Positions 1 to 7,763 of a stretch of 64,000 bases of DNA are shown one piece after another. Under the pieces are notes generated by a model. It was given only the letters and a program-made list of their open reading frames with translations. It made no database searches and was not told the DNA's origin. Position 1 is the stretch's first letter; each line of letters starts with the position of its first letter. Origin of the DNA: Alphaproteobacteria bacterium (GTDB taxonomy: Bacteria; Pseudomonadota; Alphaproteobacteria; Caulobacterales; Aquidulcibacteraceae); assembly GCA_027485915.1 (NCBI GenBank), contig JAIXQA010000064.1, forward strand, positions 46,282-110,281. The letters are read 5' to 3'. A program made the translations under genes and the position numbers.

Positions 1-194
1 AGCTCCCGCTCTGAGGCAAAGCCCACAACATAACGCGGTGTCACGGCCGCATCGTCAATTACAATGCCAGCTGCTTTGCCTGCGGCCTTACCACCAGCTT
101 TGACAGCCTGAGCTGCTGCATCATCTAAACTTGCTGCCGCAATTTTCGCAATCGCTGTGACATCGTCTAACAGCGCCAATAATCCAGAGCTCAA
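1..194 (-). CDS. DUF808 (YedI-like) inner membrane protein, N-terminal part only
   Basis: Only the first 64 codons are inside the window; the gene runs off the left edge. The reading begins MSSGLLALLDDV and continues through an Ala/Lys/Gly-rich stretch to VTPRYVVGFASERE. That combination (LLALLDD near the start, DDAAVTPRYVVG later) is typical of the DUF808 family, whose members are polytopic membrane proteins of unknown role. The start is TTG at 194-192: an in-frame TAA lies shortly upstream, no ATG or GTG intervenes, and a purine-rich GGGGGAAG ribosome-binding site precedes it. The membrane segments would lie beyond the edge. The family call is fairly firm; function is unknown. Confidence 0.75.
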   Translation of the reverse strand, partial: MSSGLLALLDDVTAIAKIAAASLDDAAAQAVKAGGKAAGKAAGIVIDDAAVTPRYVVGFASERE

Positions 195-469
195 CCCGCT
201 TCCCCCAAAAAAGGACCCTTAAGGCGCAGATATAGGGCACCTCTTATCTCTGCGCTATGTCTGGAAGCGTGCATTCTAGAAATTAGTTGGCCCGTAAGCA
301 GGTTTGTGTATCACAAAAGGTTGATCTGCTACGCAGTGGCAGAATTGTTGTTGTGATAAGCGATCGTGCGCGCTGTCATACTTGTGACCTTCAGTCGCTC
401 TCTCAAAGCGCTGCAAAGCCTTGCAGGCGGGCCCTCGGCTCGCTAACCAAAACGGAGAAAGGCACCTTC

Positions 470-1516
470 ATGACCAAATCAAATCCGGGACTTTATTTTG
501 AAGACTTTCGCGTCGACATGGTATTACGGCACGCGACCCCAAAGACCCTCACTGAGGGTGATGTAGCGCTGTACACGGCCCTGACAGGCTCGCGTTACGC
601 GCTGTATAGTTCAGATGCTTTTGCCCGTGATGGCGATCTTGATGCAGCGCCAATTGACCCTCTCTTGGTGTTTCACACGGTCTTTGGCAAAACAGTCCCA
701 GATATCAGTCTCAATGCAGTCGCGAATTTGGGCTATGCTGATGGCCGTTTCCTTGCGCCGGTTTTTCCTGGCGACACAGTGTCAGCCATCTCTGAAGTAA
801 TTGGGGTCAAGGAAAACTCTAACGGCAAAACCGGCGTCGTTTATGTGCGGACCACTGGCTTTAACCAGCAGGGCGAAGCCATCTTGAGCTATGTGCGCTG
901 GGTCATGGTGCACAAGGGCGACCTCAACGCGCCTGCGCCAACGCCTGTGATTCCAGATTTGCCCGCATTCGTTGCGCCGCAAGACTTGCCCGTGCCGGCG
1001 CCGGCCTGGTCAGGCACTTATGATTTTGAATTGGCGGGCTCGCCCTACGCATTCGAGGACTATCAAATCGGGGAATGTATTGATCATGTCGACGGGATGA
1101 CCGTGGAGGAGGCCGAGCATCAGATCGCCACTCGGCTTTATCAGAACACCGCTAAAGTGCATTTCGATGCCATTGCGCAAGGCCAATCTAAGCAAGGTAA
1201 GCGCCTGATTTATGGCGGCGTGGTGATATCAATTGCTCGGGCTTTGGCTTTTAATGGTCTTGCCAATGCAGCAGAAATTTTGGCCATCAATGCCGGCAGG
1301 CACATCAACCCGCTGTTTGCTGGCGACACAATTTATGCATGGAGCGAGGTGCTCGATAAAGCGTTGTTGAGCAATGGTCATGGCGCTTTGCGCTTGCGCT
1401 TGATTGCCACGAAAAATGTCTCCGCTTACGACTTCCAAGGATCAGATAGCCCTGAAGCGATTTTGGAGTTCGACTATTGGGCTGCGATCCCATTGCGGTC
1501 GAGTTTTGTCAGTTAA
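470..1516 (+). CDS. mch: Mesaconyl-CoA hydratase (MaoC family, double hotdog)
   Basis: 348 residues. Mesaconyl-CoA hydratase interconverts mesaconyl-CoA and beta-methylmalyl-CoA in the ethylmalonyl-CoA pathway, which lets cells grow on acetyl-CoA precursors without glyoxylate bypass enzymes. The sequence follows the Rhodobacter-type enzyme closely as I remember it: NPGLYFEDFRV near the start, TEGDVALYTALTGSR, then APIDPLLVFHTVFGKTVPDIS and YVRWVMV. A second hotdog half begins near residue 190 (YAFEDYQIGE). ATG 470 is chosen because GGAGAAAGG lies just before it; the reading frame stays open 61 codons further upstream but that part looks non-coding. The next gene starts on the base after the stop, so the two are probably co-transcribed. 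No other ethylmalonyl-CoA pathway gene is visible here. Confidence 0.88.
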   Translation: MTKSNPGLYFEDFRVDMVLRHATPKTLTEGDVALYTALTGSRYALYSSDAFARDGDLDAAPIDPLLVFHTVFGKTVPDISLNAVANLGYADGRFLAPVFPGDTVSAISEVIGVKENSNGKTGVVYVRTTGFNQQGEAILSYVRWVMVHKGDLNAPAPTPVIPDLPAFVAPQDLPVPAPAWSGTYDFELAGSPYAFEDYQIGECIDHVDGMTVEEAEHQIATRLYQNTAKVHFDAIAQGQSKQGKRLIYGGVVISIARALAFNGLANAAEILAINAGRHINPLFAGDTIYAWSEVLDKALLSNGHGALRLRLIATKNVSAYDFQGSDSPEAILEFDYWAAIPLRSSFVS

Positions 1517-1927
1517 ATGGATTTTTCGCTCGACCCACGATTAGCGGCCGATACGCTGTTTGCAGCACAGTTTCCTCTGTGTGAGGTTCGAGTGATGAAT
1601 GACGCCCGCTATCCGTGGCTGGTGGCAGTGCCACGTCTGCCTGGGGCGTCCGAGTTGTTTGGTTTGACGCAGCAAGAGGGCGCGCAGGTTTGGGCGGAAA
1701 TCCAGGCGCTGGGGGCCCTGGTGGGAGACCTGCCGAGGGTCGATAAGGTCAATATTGGTGCGCTAGGCAACATTGTGCGCCAACTGCACATCCATGTGGT
1801 GGGGCGCTATGAGGGCGACCCCGCATGGCCAGGACCAGTGTGGGGACACAGCCCACCATCACCCTATCATGACACCGCGGCGATGACTTTAATCGACCGC
1901 GTCGCGACCCTCGGCAAAAGCCTTTAA
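1517..1927 (+). CDS. HIT family protein
   Basis: 136 residues. HIT proteins are small nucleotide hydrolases or transferases acting on dinucleoside polyphosphates or nucleotide conjugates. The signature is at about residues 92-99, QLHIHVVGR, where the first His of the usual H-x-H-x-H motif is Gln; this variant is common in a short bacterial HIT branch. An N-terminal segment with YPWLVAVPR fits the substrate-binding sheet. The ATG follows the TAA of the mesaconyl-CoA hydratase gene with no gap, implying translational coupling. The substrate cannot be told from sequence. Confident as a HIT-fold protein, not about its substrate. Confidence 0.85.
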   Translation: MDFSLDPRLAADTLFAAQFPLCEVRVMNDARYPWLVAVPRLPGASELFGLTQQEGAQVWAEIQALGALVGDLPRVDKVNIGALGNIVRQLHIHVVGRYEGDPAWPGPVWGHSPPSPYHDTAAMTLIDRVATLGKSL

Positions 1928-1978
1928 CAGAGCTCTATATTCACGGCCTCAAAATCCTGTCATGACTGGGGTCTCCTG

Positions 1979-2830
1979 ATGTCACCTCATAAATCATTGG
2001 TTGAAATGCAAAACTGCGATCGCTCAAACCCAATTGCGCCGAATGAGTTGGCTATTGCGCTGGAAACTTTGGCGCGGCGCGCGGGTGCGGCGATACTGCA
2101 GGTAAAGCGCGAAGGTATTCATGCGGAGTCAAAGTCGGACGGCTCGCCGGTGACCGATGCTGACCTTGCCGCTAATGCCGTTATTCTTGAAGGACTATGC
2201 TCGCTTTTGCCTGACGTGCCGGTAATCACCGAAGAAGGCGAAGACAGCCTGAGAGTTCTGGCCGATCCAGACTGTGACTTTCTGTTGATTGATCCATTGG
2301 ATGGTACGCGGGAGTTCGTTTCCTCTGACCCTGATTACACAGTTAATATTGCCTATATTCGGGGCCGCAGACCTGTGCTGGGCGTTGTCCATATGCCTGA
2401 AACTGGCCTGTCTTGGGTCGGAGATTCTCGGTCAGCCCAAAAGGCAGCTTGGCAGATCGACGTAACAGGCGCTTGGAAGCCCATCCAGACGCGCCATGCA
2501 AGTGAAGTGCTCGATATCTTGGCGTCACGATCACACCTGGACCCCGCGACAGAAGCATTCTTGGAGAAATTTCCAACCTCAAAGCTGGTCCGACGTGGGT
2601 CATCATTGAAGTTTTGTTTGATTGCGGCGGGTGAGGGCGATCTTTATCCGCGCTTTGGGCCCACGATGGAGTGGGACACCGCAGCAGGCGACGGTGTTTT
2701 AACCGCCGCCGGTGGCACGATGCTGGATTTGAATGGCCAAGCTTTTTTTTATGGGAAGATCCAAGAAGATTGCCGTAATTGCGGCTTTATGGCGATGGGT
2801 GACCCACTTCTTGCCGCTACCATTTTCTAG
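1979..2830 (+). CDS. cysQ: 3'(2'),5'-bisphosphate nucleotidase CysQ
   Basis: 283 residues, inositol-monophosphatase fold. CysQ removes the 3'-phosphate from 3'-phosphoadenosine 5'-phosphate, a by-product of sulfate assimilation. The metal-binding motifs are visible: an ITEEGE segment, IDPLDGTREFV and, near the C-terminus, MEWDTAAGDGVL. Family members are usually 245-270 residues; the extra length is an N-terminal stretch of about 25 residues, so a start at the internal ATG 2006 is possible, though GGGGTCTCC stands just ahead of ATG 1979. The TAG stop overlaps the stop of the convergent amidotransferase gene. No sulfate-assimilation genes are adjacent. Confidence 0.88.
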   Translation: MSPHKSLVEMQNCDRSNPIAPNELAIALETLARRAGAAILQVKREGIHAESKSDGSPVTDADLAANAVILEGLCSLLPDVPVITEEGEDSLRVLADPDCDFLLIDPLDGTREFVSSDPDYTVNIAYIRGRRPVLGVVHMPETGLSWVGDSRSAQKAAWQIDVTGAWKPIQTRHASEVLDILASRSHLDPATEAFLEKFPTSKLVRRGSSLKFCLIAAGEGDLYPRFGPTMEWDTAAGDGVLTAAGGTMLDLNGQAFFYGKIQEDCRNCGFMAMGDPLLAATIF

Positions 2831-3582
2831 GCTGCAGCCTGCCCCAAAATGGCGCGCTTCTGACGAAGGGCGTGGGCGTAAAATCCAGCAACCCAGGCCG
2901 CTACCACATCACCATCCAAGGGCGCGTCGAGACTTGCCAGCGCTGCGTCGGCCATATCTTCTGAGAAGCGTGTTCCGCGGCGCGACCGGATCAATGCATC
3001 TGCAAACTTAGGACAGAATTCTGGATGCCCTTGAAAGGACAAAGCGGGCGCATGGTCATAGACCAGTGCAGCATAGGGCGTGAAGTCGGACTTGGCTAAT
3101 ACCCGAGCCGTTGAGGGGGCTTCAAGCACTTGATCTTGATGACTCACGGCGAGATGCAAGCGTTGTTTGCTGCCGTCCATCCAAGGCTCGTCGGCCGACA
3201 CGTGATAGGTATGGCGGCCTAATCCCCAGCCTTGTGGCGCCTTGTGCGCGCGACCACCAAAAGCCTCGGCCATAAGTTGATGGCCAAAGCAGATCCCAAC
3301 TTGCGGGACGTGCAACGCCCCTGCTCGCTGGATCCAATCCTTAAGCTCTCCAATCCAGTTAAATTCATCATAAACGCCTGCAGGTGAGCCTGTAATAAGT
3401 GCGGCTTCGACTGTGCTAGGATCTGGTAGTTCTTGTTCGTCTAAAACATGTACGACTTCGCAGCTTAGCCCCTGAACATGCGGCGCTAGCAAAGCTTCCA
3501 GCATCTTAGGATAAGAAGGGAAGTGGCCCCGAAGAGGCTCAGGTGGACGGCCGGTTTCAAAAATCGTTAGATGCATGGCCAT
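2827..3582 (-). CDS. Class I glutamine amidotransferase-like protein
   Basis: 251 residues with a class I glutamine amidotransferase fold. The nucleophile elbow VGICFGHQLMAEAFGG gives the catalytic Cys near residue 97, and SFQGHPEF supplies the His-x-Glu of the triad. An ITGSPAGVYDE stretch matches the GMP-synthase-like GATase subgroup, whose stand-alone members include amidases and gamma-glutamyl hydrolases. No synthetase domain is fused and none is adjacent, so the substrate is unknown. Two in-frame ATGs (3582 and 3576) are both plausible; the first is used. The stop shares a CTAG with the stop of cysQ on the other strand. Confidence 0.85.
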   Translation of the reverse strand: MAMHLTIFETGRPPEPLRGHFPSYPKMLEALLAPHVQGLSCEVVHVLDEQELPDPSTVEAALITGSPAGVYDEFNWIGELKDWIQRAGALHVPQVGICFGHQLMAEAFGGRAHKAPQGWGLGRHTYHVSADEPWMDGSKQRLHLAVSHQDQVLEAPSTARVLAKSDFTPYAALVYDHAPALSFQGHPEFCPKFADALIRSRRGTRFSEDMADAALASLDAPLDGDVVAAWVAGFYAHALRQKRAILGQAAA

Positions 3583-3789
3583 AGCCTAATCCAGCATGAA
3601 GATAGTTTGCATGTAAAACATGGTTAGAAAAAGCTAACAAAAGCCAAATGATGCCGGATTAGGCAGGGTTCGGACGATCAGGCGTTAAAAATGTACCATC
3701 TTTGTCTATGGTTGAAACAGGTGTTGCGTTTTGAGACATCAATAAACTGTCAACCACGTATTTTTCCTCTTTCGCAACCATTCATTTCG
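3583..3789. other. Non-coding gap upstream of the sigma-54 element
   Basis: No convincing gene. It holds a small hairpin (GTTAG-AAAAAG-CTAAC near 3624-3640) just upstream of the amidotransferase start on the other strand, and AT-rich sequence that could house upstream activator sites for the sigma-54 promoter that follows. A 38-residue reading frame from about 3690 has no ribosome-binding site and is not called. Confidence 0.5.
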
Positions 3790-3805
3790 TGGCATGTTGC
3801 TTGCT
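3790..3805 (+). promoter_or_regulatory. Sigma-54 (RpoN) promoter, near consensus
   Basis: TGGCATGTTGCTTGCT matches the RpoN consensus TGGCAYG-N4-TTGCW at every defined position: GG of the -24 element at 3791-3792 and GC of the -12 element at 3803-3804, with the required 10-bp spacing. It points rightward, where no plus-strand protein gene follows before an intrinsic terminator about 65 bp on. Initiation is expected near 3816. RpoN promoters need a bacterial enhancer-binding protein such as FlbD or NtrC; neither is encoded here. Confidence 0.72.
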
Positions 3806-3815
3806 AACAGGACTA

Positions 3816-3886
3816 TGACCTTCTTTTAGGTCCCCTGCATGCGAAAAACTTTTTAGGCCCTAGCTACATAGCTGGGGCCTTTTTTC
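3816..3886 (+). ncRNA. Candidate sigma-54-driven small RNA, about 70 nt
   Basis: Inferred transcript between the sigma-54 promoter at 3790-3805 and the terminator at 3855-3885. It would open with a 4-bp hairpin (GACC 3817-3820, GGTC 3829-3832, pyrimidine-rich loop), then a short single-stranded linker containing CCCUGCAUGCG and an A5-C-U5 tract, then the terminator hairpin with a U-tail. That is the layout of many trans-acting, Hfq-type sRNAs. No protein gene lies downstream on this strand (rarD is convergent). A four-codon ATG-TAG frame at 3815 is probably fortuitous. I do not recognise the RNA as a known family. Expression is inferred only. Confidence 0.5.
3855..3885 (+). terminator. Intrinsic terminator
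   Basis: An 11-bp stem (3855-3865 with 3870-3880, one G-T pair) closes a 4-nt ACAT loop and is followed at once by a run of T to 3885. It points rightward. The minus-strand reading lacks a directly adjoining T-run, so it is not the terminator of rarD. It ends the candidate sRNA. Confidence 0.8.
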
Positions 3887-3907
3887 ATGTCTGAAGCGGG
3901 GCCGCTC

Positions 3908-4789
3908 TCAAGCAGGCTTTCGGTTTGATTGGAAAGTTGCGACACTATAAAGCGCAAGGCCGGCCCAGATAAGGGCAAAGGTTACACCATGTGCCGGGGT
4001 AAAATGTTCTCCAAGGGCGAGGCCTGTACTGAACTGCAGCGTTGGTGCCAGATATTGTAATAAGCCCAAAGTCGTTAGCTTCAGGCCCCGCGCGCCAGTT
4101 GCGAACAGAATCAAAGGGATCGCCGTCGCGGGGCCTAACAAGATCAACAATCCTGTCATGCCGAGCGAGCCGCCCATGGCGGGGCCCCCATTGTCTATAT
4201 GCCAGAAAATGATTGCCACAGCTGGCAAAAACAGGATGGCTGACTCCCAGAAGAGACCAGCCGCCGGCTGGACCGGGGCAAGCTTACGAACCAGCCCATA
4301 TATCGCAAACGAGAAGCCCAAACCTAAAGCTACGTAGGGAAAGGCTCCAACCAAAAAAGTCTGATTAAGCACTCCCATCAGCGCGAGGGCTAAAGCACCA
4401 ATTTGCCATCTTGTGAGCCTCTCGTTGAAGAACGCAACGCCCATACAAACGTTGATCAGTGGATTGATGAAATAGCCAAGGCTCGATTCTACGATACGAT
4501 CTTGGCCCACTGCCCAGACATAGAGTAACCAATTGCCACCAATCAGGGCCGCCGATAGTGCCAATAGGCCCAAGGTTCTGGTTGAAATCCGCAAGGAGGC
4601 AATGCCGCCAAACAAGAGGGCTGCAATGAACGCGCAGGGCAAGGTCCAGACAATGCGCTGGGCTGTGACTTCTAGCGGTGGGATATTGGCAAAAAGGTGC
4701 AGGAAAGCGGGCAGAAGGCCCCACATGACATAGGCAGACAAGGCCGCCCAGAATGCTGTCGGCAACTTTGTACGTTCTACCGGTATCAT
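3908..4789 (-). CDS. rarD: RarD-type EamA family transporter
   Basis: 293 residues, ten predicted membrane segments in two EamA repeats. The opening (FWAALSAYVMWGLLPAFLHL) and the RIVWTLP and NWLLYVWAV segments are hallmarks of RarD within the drug/metabolite transporter superfamily. An SSLGYFINPL motif follows in the first repeat. The protein sits in the inner membrane. E. coli RarD was named for chloramphenicol sensitivity; the natural substrate is not established. The gene lies 69 bp downstream of asd on the same strand and may be co-transcribed with it, but no functional link is evident. Confidence 0.88.
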   Translation of the reverse strand: MIPVERTKLPTAFWAALSAYVMWGLLPAFLHLFANIPPLEVTAQRIVWTLPCAFIAALLFGGIASLRISTRTLGLLALSAALIGGNWLLYVWAVGQDRIVESSLGYFINPLINVCMGVAFFNERLTRWQIGALALALMGVLNQTFLVGAFPYVALGLGFSFAIYGLVRKLAPVQPAAGLFWESAILFLPAVAIIFWHIDNGGPAMGGSLGMTGLLILLGPATAIPLILFATGARGLKLTTLGLLQYLAPTLQFSTGLALGEHFTPAHGVTFALIWAGLALYSVATFQSNRKPA

Positions 4790-4858
4790 GCTACCCCTCC
4801 GCTGCCCGGCGTCACCCCGCCAAGCACAAAGCGAAAGGGGTAAGATCAGGCTATAATT

Positions 4859-5899
4859 TTAGACTTCTGCCGCCGTCAGCTTTTTTTCAAATGCGCCGCG
4901 CTCGACCAAAAGCTGGGCGATTTGAATGGCGTTAAGCGCTGCACCCTTGCGCAGATTGTCCGCGACAACCCACATGGCCAAACCATTCTCGACTGTTGGA
5001 TCAGTCCGGATGCGCGACACATAAACCGGGAATTCACCCGCCGCTTCAACCGGCGTCATATAGCCACCGGCTTCTCGTCGATCCATCACCACTACGCCTG
5101 GCGCATCTTCTAAGGCGTCACGAGCTTCATCATCAGTGATGGGATTTGCAAATTCCAGATGGACGGCTTCAGAATGGCCAACAAAAACAGGGACACGCAC
5201 CACAGTCGCGGTCACTTTGATCGTAGGATCGAGCATTTTCTTGGTTTCTGCGACCAGCTTAAATTCTTCGGTGGTGTAACCGTCCTCCATAAAGTCACCG
5301 CCGTGCGGGATGACGTTGAAAGCAATCTGCTTGGGATAGACTTCCGTCTTCACCGGATCATTCACAAAGATGCCGCGCGTTTGGGTCCACAGTTCATCCA
5401 TGGCTTCTTTGCCAGTACCAGACACTGACTGATAGGTCGCAACGACAACCCGGGTAATCTTGGCCAGGTCATGCAACGGCTTAAGGGCCACGACCAATTG
5501 CGCTGTGGAGCAATTAGGGTTGGCGATGATCATCTTCTTTTTGTAGCCCATAGCTGCGTCTGGATTGACCTCTGGCACGACTAGCGGAACGTCAGGGTCC
5601 ATGCGCCATTGGCTGGAATTGTCGATCACCAAGCAGCCCTGGGCGGCAATCTTTGGGGACCATTCTTTTGAGGTAGAACCACCTGCGCTCATCAAGCAGA
5701 TATCCCAGCCAGTAAAATCAAAATAGTCAAGGGCTTGGCACTTCAAAGTCTTGTCGCCAAACGAAACTTCGCGACCGAGTGAGCGCCGCGAAGCAATTGC
5801 AGCAATCTCTGAAACAGGAAATTTCAGCTCTGCCAATAAGGCGAGCAATTCGCGACCAACATTGCCGGTAGCTCCGACGACGGCTACTTTTAAACCCAT
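4859..5899 (-). CDS. asd: Aspartate-semialdehyde dehydrogenase
   Basis: 346 residues. Reduces aspartyl phosphate to aspartate semialdehyde, the branch point to lysine, diaminopimelate, methionine and threonine. The Rossmann motif VVGATGNVGRELL is at residues 7-19, the catalytic Cys130 lies in ANPNCSTAQ, and a VFVGHSEAVHLEF segment carries the substrate-binding His. Length and order match the standard bacterial enzyme. CGGAGAAAT before ATG 5899 is a good ribosome-binding site. The gene is single rather than in an amino-acid operon. No irregularities. Confidence 0.95.
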   Translation of the reverse strand: MGLKVAVVGATGNVGRELLALLAELKFPVSEIAAIASRRSLGREVSFGDKTLKCQALDYFDFTGWDICLMSAGGSTSKEWSPKIAAQGCLVIDNSSQWRMDPDVPLVVPEVNPDAAMGYKKKMIIANPNCSTAQLVVALKPLHDLAKITRVVVATYQSVSGTGKEAMDELWTQTRGIFVNDPVKTEVYPKQIAFNVIPHGGDFMEDGYTTEEFKLVAETKKMLDPTIKVTATVVRVPVFVGHSEAVHLEFANPITDDEARDALEDAPGVVVMDRREAGGYMTPVEAAGEFPVYVSRIRTDPTVENGLAMWVVADNLRKGAALNAIQIAQLLVERGAFEKKLTAAEV

Positions 5900-6005
5900 G
5901 ATATTTCTCCGTAGGAGGCTCTATTATCCCTTTGAGGACTAATGGCCAAGTGCAAAGGACTGTAGCGCGCCCTTTGCTGCCATTTGGATCAAGCCAAACT
6001 GCGCG

Positions 6006-7400
6006 TTACAGCGCGCGAAGGGTGGGTAGGCACTGATTAAGCGACTTTTCGATCGTGTCGATCATAAAGTCGATTTCCGACGTAGAAACAATTAGCGGTG
6101 GGCACATAACTACACTGTCGCGAATACCACGAACCATCAGCCCATTCGCGATGCAGGCATCGCGGACGATTGGCCCTGCTTTGCCTTCTTTGCCACCGAA
6201 ACGATGGTTCGTGCCCGGTTCTGAGACGATCTCGACTGCGCCCAACAGACCTTGCGAACGCACTTCCCCGACCAATTCATGGCCCACCAACCGTTGAAGT
6301 GCCTTTGCCAAATAAGGACCAGTGACTTCGCGTGTGCGCGTGACAAGGTCTTCGCGCTCAATGATTTCCAAATTGCGCTCCGCGACCGCGCAGCACATCG
6401 GGTGCCCTGAATAGGTGTAGCCATGCACGAAATCACCGCCCTTTTCGCGCAGCACTTCGACAATGGCGCGCGATGCAATCGTCGCCGATATTGGCGCATA
6501 GCCTGACGATAATTGCTTAGCTGTGGTAATAATGTCCGGGGTAAAGCCGTAGGTATTGTGGCCAAACCATTGGCCGGTACGACCAAAGCCACAAATGACT
6601 TCATCGGCAACCAAGAGAACATTATACTTACGACAGATTGCCTCAATTTTCTGCCAATAGCCCTTTGGCGGAATAATCACGCCGCCTGCGCCTTGTATGG
6701 GTTCGCCCACAAAAGCTGCAACATTATGGGCACCAACCTTAAGGATTCGGTCTTCAACCTCTTGTGCGCAGCGCGTTGCAAAGGCTTCTTCATCCTCGCC
6801 AAAGCCTTCATTAAAAGCGTAAGGCTGGATCACATGTTCGATCCCTGGAATAGGAAGCGACCCAATTGCATGCATCGCGCTCATGCCGCCTAAGCTTGCG
6901 CCCGCGACGGTCGAGCCATGATAGCCATTGCGGCGGCAAATGAAGATATTTTTGTACGGTTGACCTTGTACCGCCCAATAGTGGCGAACCATACGGAACA
7001 TTGTGTCGATTGCCTCAGAACCGGAGGAATTGAAGAACACATGTTGCAATTCGCCGCCTGCGATGCCGGCGATCTTGGCAGCCAAGCGAACGGCAGGCGC
7101 AGTCGCTGTCTTAAAGAAGCTATTGTAGTAAGGCAGCTCCAGCATCTGCTCGTGCGCGACGTCGGCCAATTCCGTGCGACCATAACCAACACCAACGCAC
7201 CACAGGCCGGCCATACCGTCGAGATAAGCTTTGCCATCAATGTCCCAAAATTGGCAGCCTTCCGCGCGCGTGATGATGCGGGAGCCACCAAGGTCACGGA
7301 TTTCACCATAATCAGCTTGTGCAGGTAAGTGGTGGGCGACATCCAAACGTCGCAGCTCTACCGCATCATAGTTGCGCAATGCCGTTGCTGGTGGGGTCAT
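6006..7400 (-). CDS. Class III aminotransferase (putrescine/omega-amino acid:pyruvate type)
   Basis: 464 residues, PLP-dependent fold type I. The internal-aldimine Lys295 lies in TTAKQLSSGYAPISA, Asp266 in VADEVICGFGRTG, and the NSSGSEAIDT loop binds the cofactor phosphate. The N-terminal DGMAGLWCVGVGYGR and the HGYTYSGHP segment resemble SpuC/omega-transaminases that pass an amino group from putrescine, beta-alanine or similar amines to pyruvate. The exact donor is not decidable by eye. The leader carries a 34-bp palindrome directly upstream of the ribosome-binding site (AGGACAGAG), so expression is probably controlled there. It is not next to other polyamine genes. Confidence 0.87.
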   Translation of the reverse strand: MTPPATALRNYDAVELRRLDVAHHLPAQADYGEIRDLGGSRIITRAEGCQFWDIDGKAYLDGMAGLWCVGVGYGRTELADVAHEQMLELPYYNSFFKTATAPAVRLAAKIAGIAGGELQHVFFNSSGSEAIDTMFRMVRHYWAVQGQPYKNIFICRRNGYHGSTVAGASLGGMSAMHAIGSLPIPGIEHVIQPYAFNEGFGEDEEAFATRCAQEVEDRILKVGAHNVAAFVGEPIQGAGGVIIPPKGYWQKIEAICRKYNVLLVADEVICGFGRTGQWFGHNTYGFTPDIITTAKQLSSGYAPISATIASRAIVEVLREKGGDFVHGYTYSGHPMCCAVAERNLEIIEREDLVTRTREVTGPYLAKALQRLVGHELVGEVRSQGLLGAVEIVSEPGTNHRFGGKEGKAGPIVRDACIANGLMVRGIRDSVVMCPPLIVSTSEIDFMIDTIEKSLNQCLPTLRAL

Positions 7401-7413
7401 GGTCTCTGTCCTA

Positions 7414-7447
7414 AGCTGATCTGTTTGTTATAACAAATAGATCAGCT
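7414..7447. promoter_or_regulatory. 34-bp near-perfect palindrome, probable operator or leader hairpin
   Basis: Two 17-nt arms meet at a central GTTATAAC and pair at 16 of 17 positions (arms AGCTGATCTGTTTGTTA and its complement with one change). It ends 13 bp before the aminotransferase ATG, leaving room only for the ribosome-binding site. As DNA it looks like a two-fold operator for a dimeric repressor; as RNA it would form a long hairpin abutting the ribosome-binding site. There is no T-run, so it is unlikely to be a terminator. Confidence 0.6.
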
Positions 7448-7530
7448 GGACCAACAGGGAAAGTAATTTCTGCGCCTAAGCCTGCAATAATCTGTGAGGC
7501 ACAGGCAAAGCTTCGAACACCAAACCTGGT

Positions 7531-7677
7531 TTATAACCCTAGGAAGCGCAATAGTCTTTGCCAAAAGGTTGGCCGGACCTGAAGGCGAACCGTTGGGCGG
7601 ACGACTGGTTCACTATAGTCCCGCAATTCACGGGGGCGGAATGAAGCTTCGGCGGTATGACGTGGTGCAGTTCTCAT
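7531..7677 (-). CDS. Possible small basic protein, 48 residues
   Basis: A short frame between ctrA and the aminotransferase, starting MRTAPRHTAEASF and ending FWQRLLRFLGL. It is rich in Arg and Pro with an amphipathic, aromatic C-terminal tail that could touch a membrane or another protein. The putative ATG has only a weak purine stretch (AAGATGGAA) upstream. I know no family for it. It could be chance coding in a gap of 428 bp, and conservation in relatives would decide. Confidence 0.3.
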   Translation of the reverse strand: MRTAPRHTAEASFRPRELRDYSEPVVRPTVRLQVRPTFWQRLLRFLGL

Positions 7678-7763
7678 CGCTTTGTTCCATCTTCTGACAC
7701 CTTGTGTGTCTAGAGAACTTACCAGCAAGTATTGTGCCACTTTCTGAATTGCCGTTAAACAAG

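Noticed and set aside
287..469. In-frame extension upstream of the mesaconyl-CoA hydratase start
   Set aside because: It opens with TTG, contains no family-like sequence, and ATG 470 has a strong GGAGAAAGG site.
3690..3807. 38-residue plus-strand frame in the cysQ-rarD gap
   Set aside because: No ribosome-binding site, no recognisable sequence, and it runs over the sigma-54 promoter.
3815..3829. Four-codon ATG-TAG frame at the start of the candidate sRNA, possible attenuator leader
   Set aside because: No regulated gene follows on this strand, so leader-peptide attenuation has no target.
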